Source: JAZBPO01 sp036351675
Lineage (GTDB): Bacteria; Pseudomonadota; Gammaproteobacteria; Pseudomonadales; Azotimanducaceae
Length of the DNA: 21,802 bases
Assembly: GCA_036351675.1 (NCBI GenBank)
Contig: JAZBPO010000084.1
Location: 1 to 21,802, forward strand
Direction of reading: 5' to 3'
The position numbers and the translations under genes are program-made. The notes beneath the pieces are model-generated. The model did no database searches and was not told the origin of the DNA. It saw nothing but the letters and a program-made list of their open reading frames with translations. Of the stretch, positions 14,068-21,802 are shown piece by piece; within the stretch, counting starts at the first letter, position 1, and each line of letters opens with the position of its first letter.

Positions 14068-16470
14068 ATGGACATCGAGCACGACAGCGGCGAATCGCTC
14101 GGCGAGGCCGGTCGGAGCGAGAACCGCGGCATCATCCTTCCCCGCGATGCCCTGCCCGGCGTCATCCACGTACTGCCGCAGGAGACGCGGCCGATCTTCC
14201 CGGGCCAGGGCTTCCCGCTGCTGATGAACGCGGAGCTCTGGCAACCGACCCTCGAGGCCGTGCGCGAACGCGGGCACAACGTGATCGGCGTGATCGCCAC
14301 GCGCGGCGCGGTCGAGGAGCGACCGACGGCCGCGGACCTGCACGAGATGGGCACGGCCTGCCGTATCCACCGTGTCCACCGCGACGAGGACCAGCTGCAC
14401 GTTCTGCTGGAGGGCGTCCAGCGCTTCAGCGTGCGCCGCTGGCTGTCCAGCACCCTGCCTCTCGCGGCGCAGGTACGCTACCACCCGGAGCGTGCCGAAG
14501 CGCCGCCGGAACATGTCGACGAGGTCCGCGCCTACGCCGTCGCGATCATCAACACCATCAAGGAACTCGTGCCCCTCAATCCGCTCTACGGCGAGGAGCT
14601 CAAGGTGTTCCTCGCGCGCTCGAACCCCAACGAACCCGCCATGCTCGCGGACTTCGCCGCGAGCCTCACGACCTCCTCGCGCGATGAACTCCAGGAGGTC
14701 CTCGAGACCCTGCCGCTGCTGCCACGCCTCGAGCGCGTCCTCGCCCTGCTCCAGCGCGAGGTGGGCATCGCCCGCACGCAGCAGGAGATCCGCGCCCACG
14801 TCGAAGCGGAGATCTCCACCAATCAGCGCCAGGCACTGCTCCGGGAGCAGCTGAAGTTCATCCAGCGCGAGCTCGGCATCACCAAGGACGACCGTACCGC
14901 GGAGATCGACGAGTTCCGCGAGCGCCTCGCGCAGAAGACCCCGACGCAGGCCGCCGCGAAGCGCATCGAGGAGGAGCTCGACCGCCTCGCCATGCTCGAG
15001 TCGGGCTCGCCCGAGTACGGCGTGGTCCGCAACTGGCTCGAGTGGGCCACGGACCTGCCCTGGGGCGTCACGAGCGAGGACTCGAAGGACCTCGAGAGCG
15101 CCGCGCGCCGCCTCGACGCGAGCCACGACGGCCTCGACGACATCAAGGAGCGCATCCTCGAGTTCCTCGGCCTGGGCCTCATGAAAGGCGACGTCGGCGG
15201 CTCGATCCTGCTGTTCGTGGGTCCCCCCGGCGTCGGCAAGACCTCGCTCGGCCGTGCCATCGCGGACGCCGTGGACCGGCGCTTCTATCGCTTCTCCGTG
15301 GGCGGCATGCGCGACGAGGCGGAGATCAAGGGCTACCGGCGCACCTACGTGGGCGCCCTGCCGGGCAAGCTCATCCGCGCCCTGCGCGAGGCCGGTACGG
15401 CCAATCCCGTGATCATGCTCGACGAGATCGACAAGATCGGCGCCAGCTATCAGGGCGATCCGGCCTCGGCACTGCTGGAGGTCCTGGATCCGGAACAGAA
15501 CGCGAACTTCCACGATCACTATCTCGACCTCGACGTCGATCTCTCGAAGACGCTGTTCGTGTGCACGGCGAACCAGCTCGACACGATCCCGCCGCCGCTG
15601 CTCGACCGCATGGAGGTGATCCATCTCTCGGGCTATCTCGCGGACGAGAAGCTGGAGATCGCACGCAACCATCTGCTGCCCCGGCAGCTCGAGCGGGCCG
15701 GCCTGAAGAAGAACCAGCTGCGCGTCCACAAGGCGGCGCTCAGGAAGATCGTCGACGGCTACGCGCGCGAGGCTGGCGTCCGGCGCCTCGACAAGCAGCT
15801 CGGCACGGTCGTCCGCAAGGCGGTCATGAAGCTCCTGCGTGGCGAGGTGGCCCCGGTGACGGTGCGCAGCGAGGACGTCGAGGCCTATCTCGGGCAGCCG
15901 CTCTTCCGCGAGGAGTCGCGCCTGCAGGGCGTCGGCGTGGTCACGGGGCTCGCCTGGACGGCCATGGGGGGCGCCACGCTGCCCGTGGAGGTCAGCCGCG
16001 TGCACGGCGGGACACGGGGGCTCAAGCTCACGGGCCAGCTCGGCGAGGTCATGCGTGAATCGGCGCAGATCGCCCTCGACCACGTCGCCGCCGAGGGTCG
16101 GCGCTACAGCGCCGACCCGGCCTTCTTCGAAGACGCCATGCTCCATGTGCACGTGCCCGCAGGCGCCACGCCGAAGGACGGACCCAGCGCCGGCATCACC
16201 ATGGCGACGGCTCTCGTCTCCCTGGCGACGGGCCGAAGACCGAAGCGCGACCTCGCCATGACCGGAGAACTCACGCTCACGGGACAGGTGTACCCGGTCG
16301 GTGGCATCCGTGAGAAGCTGATCGCGGCGCGACGGCTCGGCGTGCGGACCGTGCTGTTGCCCGACGCGAATCGCCGCGACGTGGACGAGATACCCGCACA
16401 CGTCGTCGCGGGTCTCGACATCCACTACGTCAGCACCTTCACCGAAGTCGTGGAGCTGGCGTTCCGCTGA
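14068..16470 (+). CDS. lon: ATP-dependent Lon protease (LonA, divergent N-terminus)
   Basis: This 800-residue cytoplasmic AAA+ serine protease degrades misfolded and regulatory proteins. It has an N-terminal substrate-binding LON domain (about 25-215), a coiled linker (about 240-330), an AAA+ domain with Walker A GPPGVGKT (385-392, Lys391) and Walker B MLDEID (about 450-455), and the protease domain from about 595. The Ser-Lys dyad is Ser707 in KDGPSAG and Lys750 in GGIREKL, with the 43-residue spacing of E. coli Lon. The N-terminus (ILPRDALPGVIHVLPQETRP) differs from the canonical LPLRDVVVYPHM type. It resembles, from memory, the AsrA-type second Lon of pseudomonads. The ATG at 14068 has GGAGG five bases upstream. 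It is not beside clpX/clpP or hupB, the usual lon neighbours. Confidence 0.95.
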   Translation: MDIEHDSGESLGEAGRSENRGIILPRDALPGVIHVLPQETRPIFPGQGFPLLMNAELWQPTLEAVRERGHNVIGVIATRGAVEERPTAADLHEMGTACRIHRVHRDEDQLHVLLEGVQRFSVRRWLSSTLPLAAQVRYHPERAEAPPEHVDEVRAYAVAIINTIKELVPLNPLYGEELKVFLARSNPNEPAMLADFAASLTTSSRDELQEVLETLPLLPRLERVLALLQREVGIARTQQEIRAHVEAEISTNQRQALLREQLKFIQRELGITKDDRTAEIDEFRERLAQKTPTQAAAKRIEEELDRLAMLESGSPEYGVVRNWLEWATDLPWGVTSEDSKDLESAARRLDASHDGLDDIKERILEFLGLGLMKGDVGGSILLFVGPPGVGKTSLGRAIADAVDRRFYRFSVGGMRDEAEIKGYRRTYVGALPGKLIRALREAGTANPVIMLDEIDKIGASYQGDPASALLEVLDPEQNANFHDHYLDLDVDLSKTLFVCTANQLDTIPPPLLDRMEVIHLSGYLADEKLEIARNHLLPRQLERAGLKKNQLRVHKAALRKIVDGYAREAGVRRLDKQLGTVVRKAVMKLLRGEVAPVTVRSEDVEAYLGQPLFREESRLQGVGVVTGLAWTAMGGATLPVEVSRVHGGTRGLKLTGQLGEVMRESAQIALDHVAAEGRRYSADPAFFEDAMLHVHVPAGATPKDGPSAGITMATALVSLATGRRPKRDLAMTGELTLTGQVYPVGGIREKLIAARRLGVRTVLLPDANRRDVDEIPAHVVAGLDIHYVSTFTEVVELAFR

Positions 16471-16482
16471 ACGGAACGGACC

Positions 16483-17271
16483 GTGCGCAGTCTGCTGCAG
16501 CGCCTCGGCGAGGCCATCGCCGCCTATCTCGTGCGACCGCGGCCCGACCTGCGGCCCCCGGCGGTCGTCGGCGAACGGGCCTGGCAGGCGGAGCTCCGCC
16601 CCTGCGACGTGCTCCTCGTGGACGGCTCCTCGAAGATCTCCGCCGGCATCAAGTACCTCACCCAGTCCACCTGGTCCCATTCCGCCCTCTACGTCGGCGA
16701 TGCCGGCGGCAGCACCGTCGACGGAGAGCCGGCCGTGCTCCTCGAGGCGGACATGCGCGACGGCGTCTGCGCCGTCCCGCTGTCGAAGTACGCGCTCTAC
16801 AACGTGCGCATCTGCCGCCCTGCGGAGCTGGCCCCGGATGACGTGGAGCGCGTGCTGCGCTTCGCCGTCGAGTCCATCGGTCAGCAGTACGACCTCCGCA
16901 ACGTCATCGACCTGGCGCGCTGGCTGCTGCCCGAACCGCCGGTGCCGGCGCGCTTCCGGCGTCGGCTCATGGCGCTGGGCTCGGGCGAACCCACGCGCGC
17001 CATCTGCTCCACGCTCATCGCCCGCTGCTTCCAGAGCGTCGGCTATCCGATCCTGCCCTCCGTCACCGAGGAGCATCCCGACGGTCCGCGTTTCCGGCCG
17101 CGCCACCACAGCTTCGTCACGCCGCGCGACTTCGATCTCTCGCCCTACTTCGACGTGGTCAAACCGAGTCTCTCCGGCACCTTCGACTACCGCAGCTTCC
17201 CCTGGCACGAGGACGCGCGGCCGGAGGCCGCTTCCTTGCCGCTCGCCCGCCGCGCCGCGGATCCGCGATGA
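16483..17271 (+). CDS. YiiX/YebB-like permuted papain-fold cysteine hydrolase (C92 family)
   Basis: This 262-residue protein belongs to the circularly permuted NlpC/P60 (papain-like) superfamily, YaeF/YiiX type. The permuted order is visible: the catalytic His comes first (His66 in TWSHSALYVG, after the strand CDVLLVDG) and the Cys later (Cys175 in RAICSTLIARCFQ). A conserved GQQYDLRNVIDLARW lies at 133-147. Relatives act as amidases or peptidases; the substrate here is unknown. No signal peptide or lipobox is seen, though an amphipathic N-terminal helix might touch the membrane. The GTG start at 16483 lies 12 bases after the lon stop with a poor ribosome-binding site. The stop overlaps the tamA ATG (ATGA at 17268-17271). 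This tight coupling suggests a job connected to envelope assembly. Confidence 0.85.
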   Translation: MRSLLQRLGEAIAAYLVRPRPDLRPPAVVGERAWQAELRPCDVLLVDGSSKISAGIKYLTQSTWSHSALYVGDAGGSTVDGEPAVLLEADMRDGVCAVPLSKYALYNVRICRPAELAPDDVERVLRFAVESIGQQYDLRNVIDLARWLLPEPPVPARFRRRLMALGSGEPTRAICSTLIARCFQSVGYPILPSVTEEHPDGPRFRPRHHSFVTPRDFDLSPYFDVVKPSLSGTFDYRSFPWHEDARPEAASLPLARRAADPR

Positions 17272-19028
17272 GTTCCCCGCGCCGGATGCGGGGGCTCGCG
17301 CCGGGCCGGCGCGCCCTCGCGCGGCTGCTGGCAGGCCTCGCCGCAGCGGCGCTCGCCGCGAGTCCCGCCGGCGCCGTGGACGTGCGCGTCGACGGCATCG
17401 ACGACGGCCTCGCGGAGGAGGCGATCGACGCGGCGGGCGTGCGCGATCTCGACTGCGCAGCGGCCCCCTGGGCGGTCCGCTTCCGCAGCGGTCGCCTCGA
17501 GGTGGCGATCCGGGAGCGGCTCCGCGACCGTGCACTGCTGGCGCCGACGATCGCCGTGCGCCAGCACAGCGAAGGCGACTGCTGGCTGATCGAAGTCGAG
17601 GTGCAACCGGGGCCGGAGACGCGGCTGCGCAGCGTCGAGGTAGAGGTCCGGGGCGAGGGCCGCGAGGCGCTGGCGCCGCTGCTCGCGCGACCGACCCTGG
17701 TCCCGGGAGACCGACTCGACGAGGCCCGCTACGAATCCTTCAAGCGCGCGCTGCACGAACGGGCCCTGGCCCTCGGCTACCTGGCGGCGCGCTACGAGGT
17801 GAATCGCATCGACGCCTGGCCGGAAGCCGGCGTCGCCGACGTGGCCCTCGTCCTCGAGACGGGGCGGCTGCACCATCTCTCTTCGCTGCGCCTCGACGTC
17901 GAACCGGACCGCCTCGACGACGACATCGTCGAACGCCTCCTGGATTGGCAGCCGGGCGCGCCCTGGTCCCTCGCGGACGTCGGCGAGCTGCGGCGGCGCC
18001 TGCTCGCCTCGGGCTACGTCGACACCGTCGACCTGCGCTCGCGCCCGGGCCCGGACGCCACGGTCGCGCTCGACGCCGCGCTGCGTCTGCGCAAACGCCA
18101 TCGTGTCGGCGGCGGCGTCGGCTTCGCGACGGACATCGGCCCACGCGCCGAGGTGGGCTACGAGAACCGCTTCCTGAATCGACGCGGACATCAGGCCGGC
18201 ACGGAACTCCGCGCCTCACCGGTCCTGTCGAGCCTGCGCGGCGAGTACCGACTGCCGCTCCAGGGCCGGCGCGACCCCTGGCTGTACCTGGAGGCCGGCG
18301 TCACGGCGGAGCGGACGGACACGGTGGAAGCCGACACGATCAGCGCCAGCGTACGTCGTGTGCAGCAGGGCCCCTTCGGTACGCGCCTGACGCAGTTCCT
18401 CGACCTCTCGCGGGAGCGCTTCGAGGTCGCCCTCGACGACGAGACGGCGCGCCTCGCGATCGTCGGTCTGGCCCTCGATCGTACGCGCCGCACGGCCCTC
18501 GAACCGCTGGAGCTGGGCTGGCAGGCGCAGGCCAGCATCCGCGGCACCGCGACGCCCGTCTCGACCACGGACTTCCTGCAGCTGCGCTTCCAGACCGAGC
18601 TGGCCCTCGCCGCCGGGCGCCGCAGCCGGGTCCTGCTGCGCTCGGAGCTGGGCACCACCTGGACGCCGTCCATCGCGACGCTGCCCGCCTCCGTGCGCTT
18701 CTTCGCCGGCGGCGATCGCTCGATCCGCGGCTACGGACTCGACGACGTCGGCCCCCTCGCCGCGAACGGCGAGGTCCGCGGCGGTCGCCATCTCGTCGTC
18801 GGCAGCGCCGAGTTCGAGCGCGTCCTGCGTGGCCGCTGGTCCGGCGCCCTGTTCGTCGACAGCGGCGGCGCCTTCAACGAGGCGGACGACCCCTGGGTCA
18901 CCGGCGTCGGCGCCGGTCTGCGCTGGCGCTCGCCGATCGGCCCGGTGCGCATCGATCTCGCCGTGCCCCTCGACGATCCGAGTCGGGAACTGCGCCTCCA
19001 CGTCGGCGTCGGGACGCTGTTCCGATGA
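17268..19028 (+). CDS. tamA: TamA, Omp85-family outer-membrane assembly factor
   Basis: This 586-residue outer-membrane protein is the outer half of the TAM translocation and assembly module, which helps insert some outer-membrane proteins and has been tied to lipid transport. A signal peptide covers about 1-36 (LLAGLAAAALAASPAGA). POTRA domains fill about 37-275 and a 16-stranded BamA-type barrel about 280-586. The Omp85 loop-6 motif is seen as RSIRGYG (484-490). Barrel signature segments include VGGGVGFATDIGPRAEVGYE near 281-300 and a final strand ending LHVGVGTLFR. Length is close to E. coli TamA (577). The ATG at 17268 overlaps the hydrolase stop, and its own stop overlaps the tamB start. 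Confidence 0.94.
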   Translation: MSSPRRMRGLAPGRRALARLLAGLAAAALAASPAGAVDVRVDGIDDGLAEEAIDAAGVRDLDCAAAPWAVRFRSGRLEVAIRERLRDRALLAPTIAVRQHSEGDCWLIEVEVQPGPETRLRSVEVEVRGEGREALAPLLARPTLVPGDRLDEARYESFKRALHERALALGYLAARYEVNRIDAWPEAGVADVALVLETGRLHHLSSLRLDVEPDRLDDDIVERLLDWQPGAPWSLADVGELRRRLLASGYVDTVDLRSRPGPDATVALDAALRLRKRHRVGGGVGFATDIGPRAEVGYENRFLNRRGHQAGTELRASPVLSSLRGEYRLPLQGRRDPWLYLEAGVTAERTDTVEADTISASVRRVQQGPFGTRLTQFLDLSRERFEVALDDETARLAIVGLALDRTRRTALEPLELGWQAQASIRGTATPVSTTDFLQLRFQTELALAAGRRSRVLLRSELGTTWTPSIATLPASVRFFAGGDRSIRGYGLDDVGPLAANGEVRGGRHLVVGSAEFERVLRGRWSGALFVDSGGAFNEADDPWVTGVGAGLRWRSPIGPVRIDLAVPLDDPSRELRLHVGVGTLFR

Positions 19029-21802
19029 TGCGGCGCACGCTCCTCGTCCTGCTGGTCGTGCTCGGGCTGCCGCTGGCCCTGCTCGCCGCCCTCGCGACGC
19101 CGCCGGTGCGCGATCTCGTCCTGCACCGACTGCTCGCGGCGGCAGGCGGCTCCGTCGAGGCGGCCGACGGGTCGCTCCTCGGCACGCTCGAGCTGCAGGG
19201 CCTGAGCCTTCCCGAGGCCGGCGTCACGATCGCCGCGCTGCGCCTGCGCTGGGAACCGGCAGCCCTGCTGCGGGGTGAGGTCCTGGTCGAGCGCCTGGCG
19301 CTGGAGCAGCCGCGACTCAGGCTCGGGGACCGCGCGGCCACGGAGGCCCCGCGGGAGGCCTTCGCAGGCTTCGAGCTGCCGCTGGTCCTGCGTCTCGAGG
19401 AACTCGATCTGCGCGACGGCGCACTGCTCGGCGTCGCCGGCACCGAGGCGCTGCGGCTGGACGTCACGGCCAGCGCCGTCGCCCGGGCCAGAGACATCAC
19501 CATCCACAGCATGGACCTGGCCGTCCGGGATCCGGAGCGCGGCACGCTGCGAGCGCTCGGCGGCGGCGCACTCGCCCTCGCGCCCACGCTCCCCTGGTCG
19601 ACGGACCTGCGCGTCACCTTCGCCCCGCCGGATGGAGAGCGGCTCGAAGTCGCGCTCGAGGCCGAGGGCGATCTGAGTCAGGCACAGGCCGAGGTCGACC
19701 TGCTCGATCCCTGGCCCGTGCACGCGACCCTCGCGAGCGACGATCTGTCCGCCGGCCGCTTCCGCGCGCAGCTCACGGTCGGCGACGCGCTGGCGTTCGG
19801 AGACGTGCGCCTGCTGCGCGCGCGCGTCGACGCCGCCGGAGATCCGTCGGCCGCCGAACTGAACGCCGACGCGGACTTCGAGCTCGCGGACCCGCTCGCG
19901 GGCGGGCATCTGCGCGTCACCGGGCGCGCCGGCGCCACGCTCGATGCGGAGCGTATCGAGTTCGACCTCGTCGCGACCGCGCCGGCGCTCGAACTCGCCG
20001 CCGAGGGCAGGACACAGCTCGCCGACTTCGCGACCGCCGCCACGCTCGAGCTGTCCGTCCGGGAAGCGACCCGCTGGCTACCGGAACGCGCCCTGCGGTT
20101 CGAGGCACGGGCCGACGTCTCCATGCCGGCGCCGCTCGCCGAGGCGCCGGCGATCGCCGTCGAGGACCTGACCCTCGTGGGCCGCCTCGACGAGCAGGAC
20201 CTGGCGCTCGACGGCGCCGCGCGGCTGCGGCTCGGGGCGCCCCTCGGCGCCGAGGCGCTGGACCTCGAGCTTCGCCTCGGCGGCAACCGGCTCGGCATCC
20301 ACGGCCGCGCGACGGACGAGCTCGATCTCGACCTGAACCTGGACGCGCCCACGCTCGCGGAGATCGGCGGCACGCTCACGGGCCGGGCACGACTGAGGGC
20401 GCGGCTCGCCGGCGACCGGTCGGCGCCGACGCTGACCATCGACGGGCGCGCCGACGAAATCGGCCTCGATGAACTGCGCCTCGGCATGCTCGAGATCGAC
20501 GGCACGCTCGGCACCGATGCCCGCCAGCCGCTGCGGCTGCGCCTCGACGCCGATGCCCTCTCGCATCCTGCCATTCCGCAGCCGCTCCGCCTGCGGCTCG
20601 ACGCGAACGGCCCGGTCGCCGCGATCGCGACGCAGCTCCACGGCGAACTCGGCGCGGACACGCTCGACCTGAGCATGGCGCTCGACGTCGACGCGGCGCT
20701 CGGAACGCTGCGGAGCCGTCTCGATGCGATGGTGCTGGAGACCGCGACGTTCGGGCGCTGGTCCCTCGAGGCGCCGACCGGGCTCGTCCTGGACCGGAAT
20801 GGCCGCAGCATCGAGCTCGACGCCAGCTGTCTCGCCTCCGGCGAGGCACACCTGTGTGCGGAACCGCTGCGGGTCCTGTTCCCGGTGGATGCGCCGGTCG
20901 ACGTCGAAGGCCTGGCGCTGCGCCTGGACGATCTGCCCTTCAGACGCCTCGCCCGCTGGCTCCCGGCCGCGCTCGGCATCGACGGCACCCTCTCCGGTCG
21001 AGCCACGCTGGATGGTGAGCGCCAGACCCTGGCGCTGACGAGCCGCGGAGCCGAGCTGTCCCTGCGCGATCCGGCGTCCGTCGAGGCGCTCTTCTCGGAT
21101 CGCCTGACCTCGGGCGAACTCGCACTCGAGCGCGCGGGCGATCGTGTCACCGGAACGGCCAGCCTGCGCTTCGAGGCAGCAGGCACGGCGGAGCTCGATG
21201 GCACGCTGCGCGCCGATCTCGCCGCGAATCGCTACGACGATCTCGATCTGCAGGCCGACCTCGCGATCGACGATCTCGCCTTCCTCGGACCCCTCGTCCC
21301 GGCACTCAGTGCGCCCGAGGGGCGCGTCGCAGGCCGTCTCGAGATCCGCGGTAGCGCCGAGGACCCGATCATCGAAGGCCGGCTGGACGCCGCCGGCGAG
21401 GCCTTCGTGCCGACGCTCGGGCGCGCCCTGGCGATCCGCGATCTTGAGGTGCAGGGCACGGCCCGCGACGGCGTGCGCCTGCGCGGTGTGCTCATGGTCG
21501 ACGAGGCCGAGCTGACCCTGGACGGCAGCGCGGACTATGCGGAACCCCGAGGCCTCACGGCCTCGCTGGCGGTCGCCGGCCACGATGCGCAGGTCGTCGC
21601 GCTGCCGGATCTCGCGCTGTGGGTGTCGCCCGAGCTGGAGGCCCGCCTCGAGCGCGACGTGCTCGACATCCGCGGCCGGCTGCACCTGCCTCGCGCGCGC
21701 ATCGCGGTCACCGCCGTACCCGCGTCGGGGCCGACGCGCAGTTCGGACCTGGTGCTGCACCGGCCGGAGCGCGCGGCGCCGGAGCGCCCGCTGCGCACGC
21801 GC
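19025..21802 (+). CDS. tamB: TamB, translocation and assembly module inner-membrane subunit, 3'-truncated
   Basis: The frame starts at ATG 19025 (overlapping the tamA TGA as ATGA) and stays open for 926 codons to the window end. Residues about 5-25 (TLLVLLVVLGLPLALLAALA) form a signal anchor in the inner membrane. The rest is a long repetitive beta-strand region of short alternating hydrophobic segments (LDLELRLGG, LDGSADYAEP-like), typical of AsmA/TamB bridge proteins that span the periplasm. Near residue 886, LHLPRARIAVTAVP followed by PTRSSDLVL marks the start of the conserved C-terminal TamB (DUF490) domain. Most of that domain lies beyond the window. TamB pairs with TamA, as the gene order shows. 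Confidence 0.93.
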   Translation, partial: MMRRTLLVLLVVLGLPLALLAALATPPVRDLVLHRLLAAAGGSVEAADGSLLGTLELQGLSLPEAGVTIAALRLRWEPAALLRGEVLVERLALEQPRLRLGDRAATEAPREAFAGFELPLVLRLEELDLRDGALLGVAGTEALRLDVTASAVARARDITIHSMDLAVRDPERGTLRALGGGALALAPTLPWSTDLRVTFAPPDGERLEVALEAEGDLSQAQAEVDLLDPWPVHATLASDDLSAGRFRAQLTVGDALAFGDVRLLRARVDAAGDPSAAELNADADFELADPLAGGHLRVTGRAGATLDAERIEFDLVATAPALELAAEGRTQLADFATAATLELSVREATRWLPERALRFEARADVSMPAPLAEAPAIAVEDLTLVGRLDEQDLALDGAARLRLGAPLGAEALDLELRLGGNRLGIHGRATDELDLDLNLDAPTLAEIGGTLTGRARLRARLAGDRSAPTLTIDGRADEIGLDELRLGMLEIDGTLGTDARQPLRLRLDADALSHPAIPQPLRLRLDANGPVAAIATQLHGELGADTLDLSMALDVDAALGTLRSRLDAMVLETATFGRWSLEAPTGLVLDRNGRSIELDASCLASGEAHLCAEPLRVLFPVDAPVDVEGLALRLDDLPFRRLARWLPAALGIDGTLSGRATLDGERQTLALTSRGAELSLRDPASVEALFSDRLTSGELALERAGDRVTGTASLRFEAAGTAELDGTLRADLAANRYDDLDLQADLAIDDLAFLGPLVPALSAPEGRVAGRLEIRGSAEDPIIEGRLDAAGEAFVPTLGRALAIRDLEVQGTARDGVRLRGVLMVDEAELTLDGSADYAEPRGLTASLAVAGHDAQVVALPDLALWVSPELEARLERDVLDIRGRLHLPRARIAVTAVPASGPTRSSDLVLHRPERAAPERPLRTR

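Noticed and set aside
13975..17535. Very long minus-strand open frame opposite lon and its neighbours
   Set aside because: It is antisense to well-identified genes with active-site motifs, and its protein is low-complexity in character. Long antisense frames are expected when third positions are nearly all G or C.
19678..21760. Long minus-strand frames opposite tamB
   Set aside because: The plus strand is open for 926 codons with a TamB anchor and the start of the TamB domain; the antisense proteins are Arg/Ser-rich or Glu/Arg-rich shadows.
1..21802. Mobile elements, CRISPR arrays, phage or defence islands
   Set aside because: No transposase, integrase, direct-repeat array or recognisable defence gene was found on either strand, and base composition looks even across the window.

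Overview
This is chromosomal DNA from a very GC-rich, Gram-negative bacterium. The best guess is a gammaproteobacterium. The evidence is an Omp85-type TamA followed by TamB, a periplasmic Prc protease, a Mip/FkpA-like FKBP lipoprotein, and a DUF6482 protein of the kind known from pseudomonad-like bacteria. Codon third positions are dominated by G and C throughout, so many long open frames lie antisense to real genes. I see no insertion sequences, phage genes, integrases, CRISPR arrays, rRNA or tRNA genes.

Left part (1-4659). The window opens inside an ABC-2 type permease (+). It converges on a minus-strand pair, an MFS transporter and an 80-residue two-helix membrane protein, whose stop and start overlap as ATGA. 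Divergent from the MFS gene is a 251-residue pentapeptide-repeat protein whose C-terminus closely matches my recollection of the Qnr quinolone-resistance proteins. It converges, across a 28-bp perfect palindrome, on a minus-strand FKBP-type prolyl isomerase lipoprotein.

Middle part (4660-11322). Divergent from the FKBP gene is prc, a tail-specific protease preceded by a good sigma-E-type promoter. An acyl-CoA synthetase follows (+), then a 336-base gap rich in hairpins. Next is a minus-strand thrS whose product lacks the TGS domain and which is not next to infC. thrS has a strong sigma-70 promoter and a leader of about 230 nt. The leader holds mutually exclusive hairpins, a terminator-like hairpin ending at the ribosome-binding site, and a possible 22-codon leader peptide with three Thr codons.

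Right part (11323-21802). Eight plus-strand genes are packed closely, with several 4-base overlaps: a Sel1-repeat protein, an MscS-type channel, a DUF6482 protein, a DUF427 protein, a Lon protease with an unusual N-terminus, a YiiX/C92-family permuted papain-fold hydrolase, tamA and tamB (cut off by the window end). A sigma-32-like heat-shock promoter sits in the 61 bases before lon. Lon, the hydrolase and the TAM envelope-assembly pair therefore look like one heat-inducible unit.

The overall theme is protein and envelope quality control: FKBP, Prc, Lon and TamAB, with two recognisable stress-type promoters. The most interesting items are the Qnr-like protein, the atypical thrS with its leader, and the hydrolase gene translationally coupled to tamAB.
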